From: Sphingobacteriaceae bacterium
Lineage (GTDB): Bacteria; Bacteroidota; Bacteroidia; Sphingobacteriales; Sphingobacteriaceae
NCBI GenBank assembly: GCA_947458775.1
Contig: CANGZX010000017.1
Span: 1 to 8,665 of the forward strand
DNA length: 8,665 nt
Direction: 5' to 3'
Shown here: positions 1 through 6,065 of the stretch, piece after piece
How positions within the stretch are numbered: the first letter of the stretch is position 1
How the letters are laid out: each line of letters opens with the position of its first letter
Notes under the pieces: generated by a model
The model's input: only the letters and a program-made list of their open reading frames with translations
Databases searched by the model: none
What the model was told of the DNA's origin: nothing
Position numbers and translations under genes: made by a program

Positions 1-1
1 C

Positions 2-604
2 CCGGCAGTATTAAACGGTGCAGCCAATATTTTTGTAGGTCTTTTGGTAATGTATTTTTTACTTTATTTCATGTTTACCCGCTACAATAGCTTTGAGAAT
101 GAACTCCTCAAATATGCACCCTTTGATAAAGAAGATGCCCTAAAATTTGGCAAAGAATTACGAAATACCACCTATTCAAATGTGCTGGGTCAGGGCCTTA
201 TTGCCGTAGTACAAGGAAGTTTAGTGAGTATTGGTTTCTTAATTTTTGATATACCCGATGCCTTTTTTTGGGGGGTAATTTCTACCTTCTTATCCTTCTT
301 GCCCATTATTGGTGCGCCTTTTGTATTCATCCCGGCAGCATGTATTCAACTGGCCTATGGGCACAGCACCGCAGGTTGGGGCTTACTCATTTGGGGCTTG
401 GTACTCATCACCAATATCGATAATGTTATACGCTTTGCCTTGGCAAAAAAAATCGCTCATACACATCCCATCATTACCGTAATAGGTGTCATTATCGGAA
501 TACCTACCTTTGGCATTCTGGGATTAGTATTTGGCCCCTTATTACTCTCGTATTTCATCATCACGCTCCGTATTTATCAGAATAATAACATACCGAAGCA
601 ATAA
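2..604 (+). CDS. AI-2E family transporter (PerM/TqsA-like), C-terminal part, 5' truncated
   Basis: The reading frame is open from base 2 to the TAA at 602-604, giving the last 200 residues; family members are usually about 340-370 aa, so the N-terminal part lies upstream of the window. A TTG at 44 and ATG at 50 are internal, not starts, because the frame continues upstream with family-like sequence. The fragment holds several hydrophobic segments: one at its beginning, a long pair around VLGQGLIAVVQGSLVSIGF and the FLSFLPIIGAPFVFIPA segment, then GWGLLIWGLVLI and a final HPIITVIGVIIGIPTFGILGLVFGP stretch. The P-x-I-G turn, the N-x-D loop and the closing GxxGLxxGP pattern are typical of the family. 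Members are inner-membrane proteins; characterised ones export autoinducer-2 or exchange Na+/H+. The substrate here cannot be told. It lies 43 bases before the ytxH-like gene and may be co-transcribed with it. Confidence 0.9.
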   Translation, partial: PAVLNGAANIFVGLLVMYFLLYFMFTRYNSFENELLKYAPFDKEDALKFGKELRNTTYSNVLGQGLIAVVQGSLVSIGFLIFDIPDAFFWGVISTFLSFLPIIGAPFVFIPAACIQLAYGHSTAGWGLLIWGLVLITNIDNVIRFALAKKIAHTHPIITVIGVIIGIPTFGILGLVFGPLLLSYFIITLRIYQNNNIPKQ

Positions 605-610
605 TACCCG

Positions 611-649
611 ATGATCGTTCGTGTAATGTGTAAGAAAAACCACGATCAT
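611..649 (+). repeat. 8-bp inverted repeat overlapping the ytxH-like start codon
   Basis: ATGATCGT at 611-618 is the exact reverse complement of ACGATCAT at 642-649, with a 23-base spacer. The right arm includes the first two bases of the ATG at 648. If folded in mRNA it would partly hide the start codon. Repeats of this length and spacing are expected a few times by chance in a window this size, so a function is only a possibility. Confidence 0.3.
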
Positions 650-872
650 GAACAATGTATCTAAAATTGGAGTGGCCTTACTTGCTGGAGTAGCAATAGG
701 TGCCGTAATTGGAATAATGCTTGCACCCGAGAAAGGGGCAGAAACCCGTAGTACACTTAAAAAGTTGCTAAAAGATTGGGGTGGAAAATTAACAGACTTT
801 TCGGAAGAAGAGGCAGATGAACTGAGTAAACTAAAAGGTACACTCAAGGCAGAAATGAATAAAAAAGCGTAA
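648..872 (+). CDS. YtxH domain-containing small membrane protein
   Basis: A 74-residue protein. Residues 7-26 form one hydrophobic helix with a glycine zipper (G14, G18, G22), followed directly by LAPEKGAETR (25-34), which matches the hallmark of YtxH proteins: a membrane helix ending in a LAP-x-x-G-x-E-T-R type motif. The rest (35-74) is charged and probably helical. The family is widespread in Bacteroidota and Bacillota, is often linked to general stress, and has no known enzymatic activity. The protein is likely anchored in the inner membrane with a cytoplasmic tail. No Shine-Dalgarno is visible before the ATG. The next gene starts 33 bases after the stop, so these small genes probably form one transcript. 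Confidence 0.85.
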   Translation: MNNVSKIGVALLAGVAIGAVIGIMLAPEKGAETRSTLKKLLKDWGGKLTDFSEEEADELSKLKGTLKAEMNKKA

Positions 873-905
873 GTTGTATGTTCACCTCAATTAAAAATCA
901 ATTTG

Positions 906-1271
906 ATGGAAAACGGCACAAAAGAAGACTTTTTTGAAAAAATAAAAGCCTATATACAGGTACGCACCCGATTGTCTATACTCCTTTCTACCGAGAAATT
1001 GGCGCATGTTTATGCCGGCTTGGTAAGTAAACTGCTCGTACTACTTTGTTTCGCACTAGCCTTTTTATTTGGTAGTTTGGCTTTGGCTTTTTATTTAGGC
1101 GATGTATTGGAAAGTGTAGAAGGCGGATTTTTAGCTGTAATGGGGCTTTATTTAATTTTAGCTGCCTTACTAGTTGCGCTAAAAAAACCACTCATAGAAC
1201 GCCCTTTAATAGATAGAACCATTAATCAGGTGCTAGGCGACAGCGGAGAGGAGAACAAACATGCTGCATAA
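906..1271 (+). CDS. Two-helix membrane protein, phage holin superfamily III / YqjE-like
   Basis: A 121-residue protein from the ATG at 906; an in-frame TTG at 903 would add one residue and is less likely. An amphipathic N-terminal segment (1-35) is followed by two membrane helices, about 37-64 and 71-92, separated by a short acidic turn. The second helix ends in KKPLIERPLID, a basic and proline pattern common in the Phage_holin_3_6/YqjE group. Despite the name, chromosomal members are not phage lysis proteins. They sit beside YtxH or YqjD-like proteins and are presumed envelope or stress factors. No phage genes surround this one. Its 3' end overlaps the next gene by 11 bases, indicating co-transcription and probably coupled translation. 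Function is unproven. Confidence 0.75.
   Translation: MENGTKEDFFEKIKAYIQVRTRLSILLSTEKLAHVYAGLVSKLLVLLCFALAFLFGSLALAFYLGDVLESVEGGFLAVMGLYLILAALLVALKKPLIERPLIDRTINQVLGDSGEENKHAA
1245..1253 (+). promoter_or_regulatory. Strong Shine-Dalgarno (GGAGAGGAG) for the gene at 1261
   Basis: This purine run is strongly complementary to the 16S rRNA anti-SD and lies 7 bases before the ATG at 1261, inside the end of the upstream gene. It fixes the start of the downstream gene. It stands out because the other starts in the window have no recognisable SD, as is usual in Bacteroidota. Confidence 0.7.
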
Positions 1272-1689
1272 ACCTATTTGTACCTTAGCCGAACTTAGAG
1301 CAGAAAAGAAAAAATTGCGCTGGGAAATAACTGTTCGAGAGGCCGAATTAGAAGCAGAACTTAAACAGCTTCAAAGTATAGTGAATACACCCTTTAGGTG
1401 GGTTCGTACTATTAGAAATCTATTTAGTCATAACGAATCAGGCAAATCGGATATAGTTAGCACTTTGGCGCAATTGGGTTTACCCATTCTGCTCAACTCT
1501 GTAATTTTCAAAAAATCGAGCATGGTGCTAAAAGGATTGGTTGCCATTGTAAGCCAACAAGTAGCCCGAGGGCTTACCGCAAAAAACGTAGCATCGTGGT
1601 TGGAGACCTTATTGGATTGGGTAAAGAAAACTGAAAAATCGGGGACTAAAAAAGTGGAAGAACCAGGTGAAAAAGAGGCTAAAGAATAA
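1261..1689 (+). CDS. Hypothetical protein with N-terminal coiled coil and charged tail
   Basis: I do not recognise this 142-residue protein. Residues about 9-40 are rich in E, K, L and A with heptad-like spacing and probably form a coiled coil. Residues about 66-98 are hydrophobic but interrupted by K84-K85 and K91, suggesting an amphipathic or peripheral membrane helix rather than a clear transmembrane span. The last 20 or so residues are a K/E-rich, probably disordered tail. There is no signal peptide. The start is supported by the Shine-Dalgarno at 1245-1253 and by the 11-base overlap with the holin-like gene, which implies that the two products are made together. By position it corresponds to the third member of yqjDEK-like clusters, but sequence similarity is not evident. 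It ends 2 bases from the convergent acyl-CoA ligase gene. Confidence 0.8.
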   Translation: MLHKPICTLAELRAEKKKLRWEITVREAELEAELKQLQSIVNTPFRWVRTIRNLFSHNESGKSDIVSTLAQLGLPILLNSVIFKKSSMVLKGLVAIVSQQVARGLTAKNVASWLETLLDWVKKTEKSGTKKVEEPGEKEAKE

Positions 1690-1691
1690 CG

Positions 1692-3467
1692 CTAAATTTT
1701 GCCGTTTTCCAAATCGGCATACATGGCTTCTACTTCTTTCAAATGATTAGCCAAAATCACTTTTCGTTTCAGTGAAAGTTTAGGCGTAAGTTCACCGCCA
1801 TCTATGCTCCACTCTTTAGGCAAGAGCGTAAACTTTTTAATTTGCTCCCAGCTTCCAAAATCAACATTTAATGCGGCCACCTCTCGTTGGTACTTTTCAT
1901 GTACCTCGGGTAGTTTTATAGCCTCTTCTTTAGAGGTGTACGGAATGCCTTTAATGGCACACCAGGATTGTAGGGTGGCAAAGTTTGGAACAATTAAAGC
2001 CGATGGGAACTTGCGATTTTCTCCCACCACCATAACTTGTTCAATCAAGGTCGACTCTTTAAATTTATTTTCGATAAGCTGTGGCGCAATATACTTACCG
2101 CCAGCTGTTTTAAATATTTCTTTCTTTCTATCGGTTATGCGCAAAAAGCCATCCGGAGTCATTTCGCCAATATCGCCGGTATGAAACCACCCTTCGGCGT
2201 CCATTACCTCGGCTGTTAAATCGGGTCGTTTATAATAGCCTTTCATAATGTTTGGGCCTTTGCATAAAATCTCCCCATCCTCGGCAATTTTAACCTCCAC
2301 ATCGGCAATAAGTTTACCTACGGTACCGAATTGTGCTTGGTATTTCCCCAAGCCATTTACAGAAATTACCGGTGAAGTTTCGGTAAGACCATAGCCCTCC
2401 AATACTGGAATGTTGGCAGCCCAAAATACTCTTGCTAAACGGGGCTGCAAAGCTGCACCTCCTGACATAAGGGTTTTTACTTCGCCACCCAAAGCGGCAC
2501 GCCATTTAGGAAACACCAATACATTGGCAATGGCTAATTGGAAATGATACCACCAGCCATTTTTGCCATACAATTCGTATCTCAATCCTAAATCTAAGGA
2601 CCAATAAAAAAGTTTGCGTTTAATCCCTTTAAGCTCCGAACCTTTTTCTACAATTTTATCGTAAATTTTTTCGAGCATTCGAGGTACCGTGGTAAAGCCG
2701 TTTGGTTTTACTTCTTGTATATCGGCCATCACGGTTTCTAAACTTTCGGCATAATAAATGCTCACACCCATATACATATTCATATACGATACCATGCGTT
2801 CGAAAATGTGCGAAAGTGGCAAGAAACTCAATGCTTTTTTTAAGTTAGGTGGGTAAATACCCGCCGTAGCCACCAAGTTAGAAACCAAGTTGCTATGGGT
2901 AAGCATCACTCCCTTCGGTGTGCCAGTGGTACCCGAAGTATAAATTAGCGTAGCTAAATCTTCTGGTTGCACACTAGCTCTTAATGGCTGTAAATCTATT
3001 TCTGAGCTACTTTTATCGAACAGTTCTTTCCAAAATGGAGCTCCATCGTGTTCATTAAAAGAGTAAATCTCTAGGGCTAAGTTTTCTTCTTTTTTAACTT
3101 TAGTTAGTTTGGCTACCAATTCTTTGCTACCTGCAAATACAAACTTTACCTCTGCATCTTTTAAAATAAAACGAATGTCTTGCTCAGATAATGTGGGATA
3201 CATGGGCACCAATACGGCACCTATTTGTACAATGGCCAAATCGCACATATTCCACTCTGGTCGGTTTGTAGACATAATAGCCACCCGATCGTTACGTTGA
3301 ATACCCGAAGCCAATAAGCCACGGCTGGTTTCATCAACAAGATGTAAAAATTGAGATTTAGAAAAGGTAATCCACTGCCCTTGCTGTTTTCCAGCAATGA
3401 ATACTTCTCCCATAAATTGTTTTTCTATTCGGGGGAGCAGATCGTGAACTCGGGTAAAGGCAGACAT
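1692..3467 (-). CDS. Long-chain fatty-acid--CoA ligase (AMP-forming, FadD15-like)
   Basis: A 591-residue cytoplasmic enzyme of the ANL adenylating superfamily. It activates fatty acids with ATP to acyl-adenylate and then acyl-CoA, feeding beta-oxidation or lipid synthesis. All core motifs are visible: the P-loop YTSGTTGTPKG at 176-186, EGYGLTET at 357-364, GWFHTGD at 426-432 with the ribose-binding Asp432, the hinge DRKKEIFKTAGGKYI at 446-460, and near the C-terminus GELTPKLSLKRK (558-569), whose K567 is probably the catalytic lysine. Length and the LTPKLSLKRK ending fit the FACL/FadD15 group that also includes eukaryotic ACSL/ACSBG, rather than acetyl-CoA synthetases. It ends with TAG. The gene is a single unit, divergent from the barrel gene. 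No clear -7 box was found upstream. Chain-length preference cannot be deduced. Confidence 0.95.
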   Translation of the reverse strand: MSAFTRVHDLLPRIEKQFMGEVFIAGKQQGQWITFSKSQFLHLVDETSRGLLASGIQRNDRVAIMSTNRPEWNMCDLAIVQIGAVLVPMYPTLSEQDIRFILKDAEVKFVFAGSKELVAKLTKVKKEENLALEIYSFNEHDGAPFWKELFDKSSSEIDLQPLRASVQPEDLATLIYTSGTTGTPKGVMLTHSNLVSNLVATAGIYPPNLKKALSFLPLSHIFERMVSYMNMYMGVSIYYAESLETVMADIQEVKPNGFTTVPRMLEKIYDKIVEKGSELKGIKRKLFYWSLDLGLRYELYGKNGWWYHFQLAIANVLVFPKWRAALGGEVKTLMSGGAALQPRLARVFWAANIPVLEGYGLTETSPVISVNGLGKYQAQFGTVGKLIADVEVKIAEDGEILCKGPNIMKGYYKRPDLTAEVMDAEGWFHTGDIGEMTPDGFLRITDRKKEIFKTAGGKYIAPQLIENKFKESTLIEQVMVVGENRKFPSALIVPNFATLQSWCAIKGIPYTSKEEAIKLPEVHEKYQREVAALNVDFGSWEQIKKFTLLPKEWSIDGGELTPKLSLKRKVILANHLKEVEAMYADLENGKI

Positions 3468-3560
3468 GATTGGTTAATTGGCGTTACAACCCCCAATATA
3501 ACAAAAATTAGTAAAACAAAAAAATAAGCCGATTTTAAAACAAGAGGCAGGAATATTTAA

Positions 3561-3568
3561 GATATTTG
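3561..3568 (+). promoter_or_regulatory. Possible -7 promoter box for the beta-barrel gene
   Basis: GATATTTG matches the Bacteroidota -7 consensus TAnnTTTG at 5 of its 6 fixed positions (only the first T is replaced by G) and lies 32 bases before the ATG, leaving a leader of roughly 25 bases. The -33 box is weak (TTTA near 3534-3537, with a long spacer). Confidence 0.35.
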
Positions 3569-3600
3569 CACGTATACCTCAATATGTATTTAATAAAAAA

Positions 3601-4011
3601 ATGAAAAAAAATAAAATCTTACTCTGTGTACCCTTGCTACTGGCTGTATGTACAAGCAGCGCTTTTGCACAATACAAACATGCTATTGGCGGTCGTTTCG
3701 GAACAGCTAATGGCATTAGTTATAAAACATTTGTAAACACCAGCAATGCGCTTGAGTTTATTGTTAATTTCCAGTCGAATACAAACTACTCTTATTTTAG
3801 AGTTACCGGCTTAATGGAAAAACATGCGCCCATAAACGATGTAGATGGATTACGCTGGTACTATGGATTTGGTGCTACTTTAGGCTCTAGAACCTATAAA
3901 CCTACCGACGAAAACAAACTACTCTTAGCTGCCGATGGTATTTTGGGCTTAGACTTTAAATTTCCAGATGCTCCTATAAATATTGCCATGGATTGGAAAC
4001 CGGCTATTTAG
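3601..4011 (+). CDS. Secreted small outer-membrane beta-barrel protein, truncated by in-frame TAG
   Basis: A 136-residue product beginning with a signal peptide (MKKNK, hydrophobic core, AFA-Q cleavage near residue 23/24). The mature part alternates polar and hydrophobic residues with aromatic-rich strands: AIGGRFGTANGISYK, ALEFIVNFQ, SYFRVTGLMEKH, GLRWYYGFGATLG, GILGLDFKF and INIAMDWKP. This fits a small Bacteroidota outer-membrane barrel. The TAG at 4009-4011 cuts the protein just after DWKPAI. Reading on in the same frame gives 20 further codons ending ...GIGLSLRFTF and TAA at 4072-4074, which looks exactly like a final membrane strand with a C-terminal Phe. The intact protein would therefore be 157 residues. 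As written, the product lacks the strand recognised by the BAM machinery and may fold or insert poorly. A sequencing error is the main alternative. No specific function is known. Confidence 0.75.
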   Translation: MKKNKILLCVPLLLAVCTSSAFAQYKHAIGGRFGTANGISYKTFVNTSNALEFIVNFQSNTNYSYFRVTGLMEKHAPINDVDGLRWYYGFGATLGSRTYKPTDENKLLLAADGILGLDFKFPDAPINIAMDWKPAI

Positions 4012-4074
4012 CTTGCACCCAATACCCGTTTAAATGGCGAAGGAATAGGCTTATCGCTACGTTTTACGTTTTAA
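4009..4074 (+). other. Premature TAG and detached last beta-strand of the barrel gene
   Basis: TAG at 4009-4011 is followed in the same frame by 20 sense codons (4012-4071) and TAA (4072-4074). The encoded peptide has alternating hydrophobic residues and ends LSLRFTF, the classical C-terminal signature of outer-membrane barrels. No other stop or frameshift interrupts it, and the terminator begins at its TAA. One base change in TAG would restore the full gene. Confidence 0.7.
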
Positions 4075-4111
4075 CAACAAAGCCTCTCAAAAATGGAGAG
4101 GCTTTGTTGTT
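4073..4111. terminator. Rho-independent terminator, perfect 16-bp stem, shared by convergent genes
   Basis: The arms 4073-4088 and 4096-4111 are exact reverse complements around a 7-base loop (4089-4095). On the + strand the stem runs into a short T tract (4110-4114). The minus-strand tail is weaker in T, so termination is probably best for the barrel gene, with the M61 transcript also stopped or stabilised here. The left arm overlaps the TAA of the extended barrel frame, and the M61 stop is 1 base beyond the right arm. Confidence 0.9.
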
Positions 4112-4112
4112 T

Positions 4113-5915
4113 TTATAGGGCTAGCCATTTCGCTCGAAGCAACAATTGCTCTTTACTTGGTTTATCTACCGAAACAAAACGATAACGCACTGCCGGGTTT
4201 CGATCTAAACTAAGATCGATGGTCATAGGCAAGCCATCGCGAATAATGCCAATTTTGAGTTTGTCGCCTAGTGCTTTGGCAGCAATAGCTTTATCTAGCT
4301 CAGCCATAGTACCGCTCACTTTTTCATCGTTAATGCTTAACAACTCATCATTTACGTTTAGGCCATCTCTCCACGCCGGGCTATTTCTGGCTACCGAAGT
4401 GATTAAAAATTTACCAATTCGGGTACTAGCACTAATGCCTAAATACGGTTCATTTTTGCTTGCATTATCGTCTACCAATTGGTAGCCAACAGCTTTTAAA
4501 AAGGCATTGTAATCGGGTTTTTTAGTACCGTATACATAATCGTTGTAAAAAGTCTCCATAGATTTTCCAGCAATTTTACCTGCCATATCTTTAAACTCTG
4601 CATCGGTATATCCACGTGCTAATTTGTAATAATACTGGTAGTACATGGTGTTCATCACATCATCTAATTTTTTCTGACCAGAAGTGGCTTGTAAAATTTC
4701 TAAGTCCATAAGCATGGCAATAATGCTGCCTTTGTCATAATACGATATACTGCTGTTACGCGAATTTTCGTTCGGGCGGTATTGTTTTATCCACGCATCA
4801 AAACTTGCTTCATGAGCCGATTGTTCTAAGCTTCCTGGCTGGTTTGCCACCGTACTCAAGCCCGATGCAAGCATTCCTAAATATTGATCTGGAGAATAAA
4901 AACCAGCACGGCGAACAAATAAGTTATCATAATAGGCTGTAAAGCCCTCGGCAATCCACAAATTGCTGGTATAGTTTTCGGCATCGTAATTAAACGGACC
5001 TAGCGCTACTGGGCGTAAGCGTTTCACATTCCACAAGTGAAAATACTCGTGAGCAACCAAACTTAAGAAGCTTTTATATCCATTTTCGCTAGCATACTGC
5101 CCCCTCGGGTGACCCAATACTGTAGAGTTTAGGTGTTCTAAACCACCGCCACCCGATGCATAATTATGCACAATAAATACATAATACTTATTCGGATTCT
5201 CACCAAAAACTGCGGTTGCTTGTTCCACCATTTTAGCCATATCTACTTTTAATTTTTCTGCATTATAATTACCACCACCATACATAGCCACCTCGTGGCG
5301 AACACCGGCCGCAGTAAATTCAAATACATCTTGGTTTCCCACCTCAATTGGCGAATCAAATAAAATATCGAAGTTTGGAGCGGTATAGGTAAAGGCACCT
5401 GCTTTTACAGGACTTAAGCCTGTGGATACTTTAGACCAGCTAGCAAAAGGTTTAATGGTAACTGTAGAGGATTTAGCCAATTGTCCTACCGGGTACATAA
5501 AAATACCCGTTGGCGATAAAAATGCATGCGAAGCATCTACAAAACTGGTTCGAACCGATATTTCAAAAGCATATACTCTATAAGAAATACGAATATCCGA
5601 TTTTTTAGGATTTTGGATGCGCCAAGTATTCTTATTTACTTTTTGAAATGCAAGTGCTTGGCCCTTCTCATCTACTGCTTTAAAACCTTCTACATTCTTG
5701 GCAAACTCTCTCACTAAATACGAACCGGGAGCCCAAACGGGCATTTTCACATCAATTTGGGGCTGATTATTTCCCTTTAACAACATACTTACTTCTGCAT
5801 AATGTGCCTGTGGCTCTACAAAAGAAACTTCAAATGAAATATGGCTTTGCGCCATTGCCTGCGTACTTAAAAGGGCCATAAATAGGAACGAAAAAAATGA
5901 TTTTAGATTCTTCAT
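4113..5915 (-). CDS. M61 family metallopeptidase with PDZ domain (glycyl aminopeptidase-like)
   Basis: A 600-residue exported protein with a signal peptide (hydrophobic core, cleavage near AMA-Q, residues 22/23). Residues about 25-190 form the beta-rich M61 N-terminal domain. The catalytic thermolysin-like domain follows, with GGGLEH at 256-261, the zinc motif HEYFH at 289-293 (H289, E290, H293) continuing into LWNVKRLRP, and the third zinc ligand probably E323 in WIAEGFTAYY. A PDZ domain occupies about 490-575 (YLGISAS, then SPAWRDGLNVNDELLSIND). All catalytic residues are present and the length is typical. Known M61 enzymes release N-terminal glycine or alanine. The protein is expected in the periplasm or at the cell surface, in peptide degradation. 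It is a single gene, convergent with the barrel gene and divergent from the efflux operon; no functional link is evident. Confidence 0.95.
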   Translation of the reverse strand: MKNLKSFFSFLFMALLSTQAMAQSHISFEVSFVEPQAHYAEVSMLLKGNNQPQIDVKMPVWAPGSYLVREFAKNVEGFKAVDEKGQALAFQKVNKNTWRIQNPKKSDIRISYRVYAFEISVRTSFVDASHAFLSPTGIFMYPVGQLAKSSTVTIKPFASWSKVSTGLSPVKAGAFTYTAPNFDILFDSPIEVGNQDVFEFTAAGVRHEVAMYGGGNYNAEKLKVDMAKMVEQATAVFGENPNKYYVFIVHNYASGGGGLEHLNSTVLGHPRGQYASENGYKSFLSLVAHEYFHLWNVKRLRPVALGPFNYDAENYTSNLWIAEGFTAYYDNLFVRRAGFYSPDQYLGMLASGLSTVANQPGSLEQSAHEASFDAWIKQYRPNENSRNSSISYYDKGSIIAMLMDLEILQATSGQKKLDDVMNTMYYQYYYKLARGYTDAEFKDMAGKIAGKSMETFYNDYVYGTKKPDYNAFLKAVGYQLVDDNASKNEPYLGISASTRIGKFLITSVARNSPAWRDGLNVNDELLSINDEKVSGTMAELDKAIAAKALGDKLKIGIIRDGLPMTIDLSLDRNPAVRYRFVSVDKPSKEQLLLRAKWLAL

Positions 5916-5940
5916 TGGTTCTAAACGGATAGGTTTATAA

Positions 5941-5948
5941 CAAAAGTA
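5941..5948 (-). promoter_or_regulatory. -7 promoter box for the M61 peptidase gene
   Basis: On the minus strand this reads TACTTTTG, a perfect match to the Bacteroidota consensus TAnnTTTG. It lies 25 bases before the ATG at 5915, implying a short leader of roughly 20 bases. No good TTTG -33 box is seen at the usual distance. Confidence 0.5.
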
Positions 5949-6008
5949 GTTTTAAATTTTAAAGTAAGAAATTTTGATAAACTTGCAGCTGTAATTTATT
6001 GGATACAT

Positions 6009-6042
6009 TTTGGGTACATGTGCCCCGAATATCTTACTTTTA
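6009..6042 (+). promoter_or_regulatory. Putative promoter of the RND efflux operon (-33 TTTG, -7 TACTTTTA)
   Basis: TTTG at 6009-6012 and TACTTTTA at 6035-6042 (one mismatch to TAnnTTTG) are separated by 22 bases, near the upper end of the usual Bacteroidota spacing. Transcription would start near 6048, giving a leader of about 18 bases before the ATG at 6066. Confidence 0.5.
6012..6025. promoter_or_regulatory. 14-bp imperfect palindrome, possible operator of the efflux promoter
   Basis: GGGTACATGTGCCC is a palindrome with six of seven pairs matched; only the fourth pair (T/G) fails. It is GC-rich within AT-rich DNA and lies between the putative -33 and -7 boxes, where a bound dimeric repressor would block RNA polymerase. 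No regulator gene is visible in the window, so the binding protein is unknown. Confidence 0.35.
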
Positions 6043-6065
6043 CCCACAAATCACAGATATTTTAA

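Noticed and set aside
265..277. Adjacent T and G homopolymers in the transporter gene as a slippage or frameshift site
   Set aside because: The frame reads through (AFFWGV) and matches the family on both sides, so no frameshift is needed.
542..847. Minus-strand open frame opposite the transporter end and the ytxH-like gene
   Set aside because: It is antisense to two well-supported genes, has low-complexity Ser/Ala/Pro content and no family-like motif.
906..1271. Holin-like gene as a sign of a prophage
   Set aside because: No lysis, structural, integrase or attachment sequences are near, and this family is common on chromosomes beside YtxH-like genes.
4009..4011. TAG reassigned to an amino acid in this organism
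   Set aside because: The acyl-CoA ligase ends in TAG at the expected family C-terminus (1692-1694), so TAG acts as a normal stop here.
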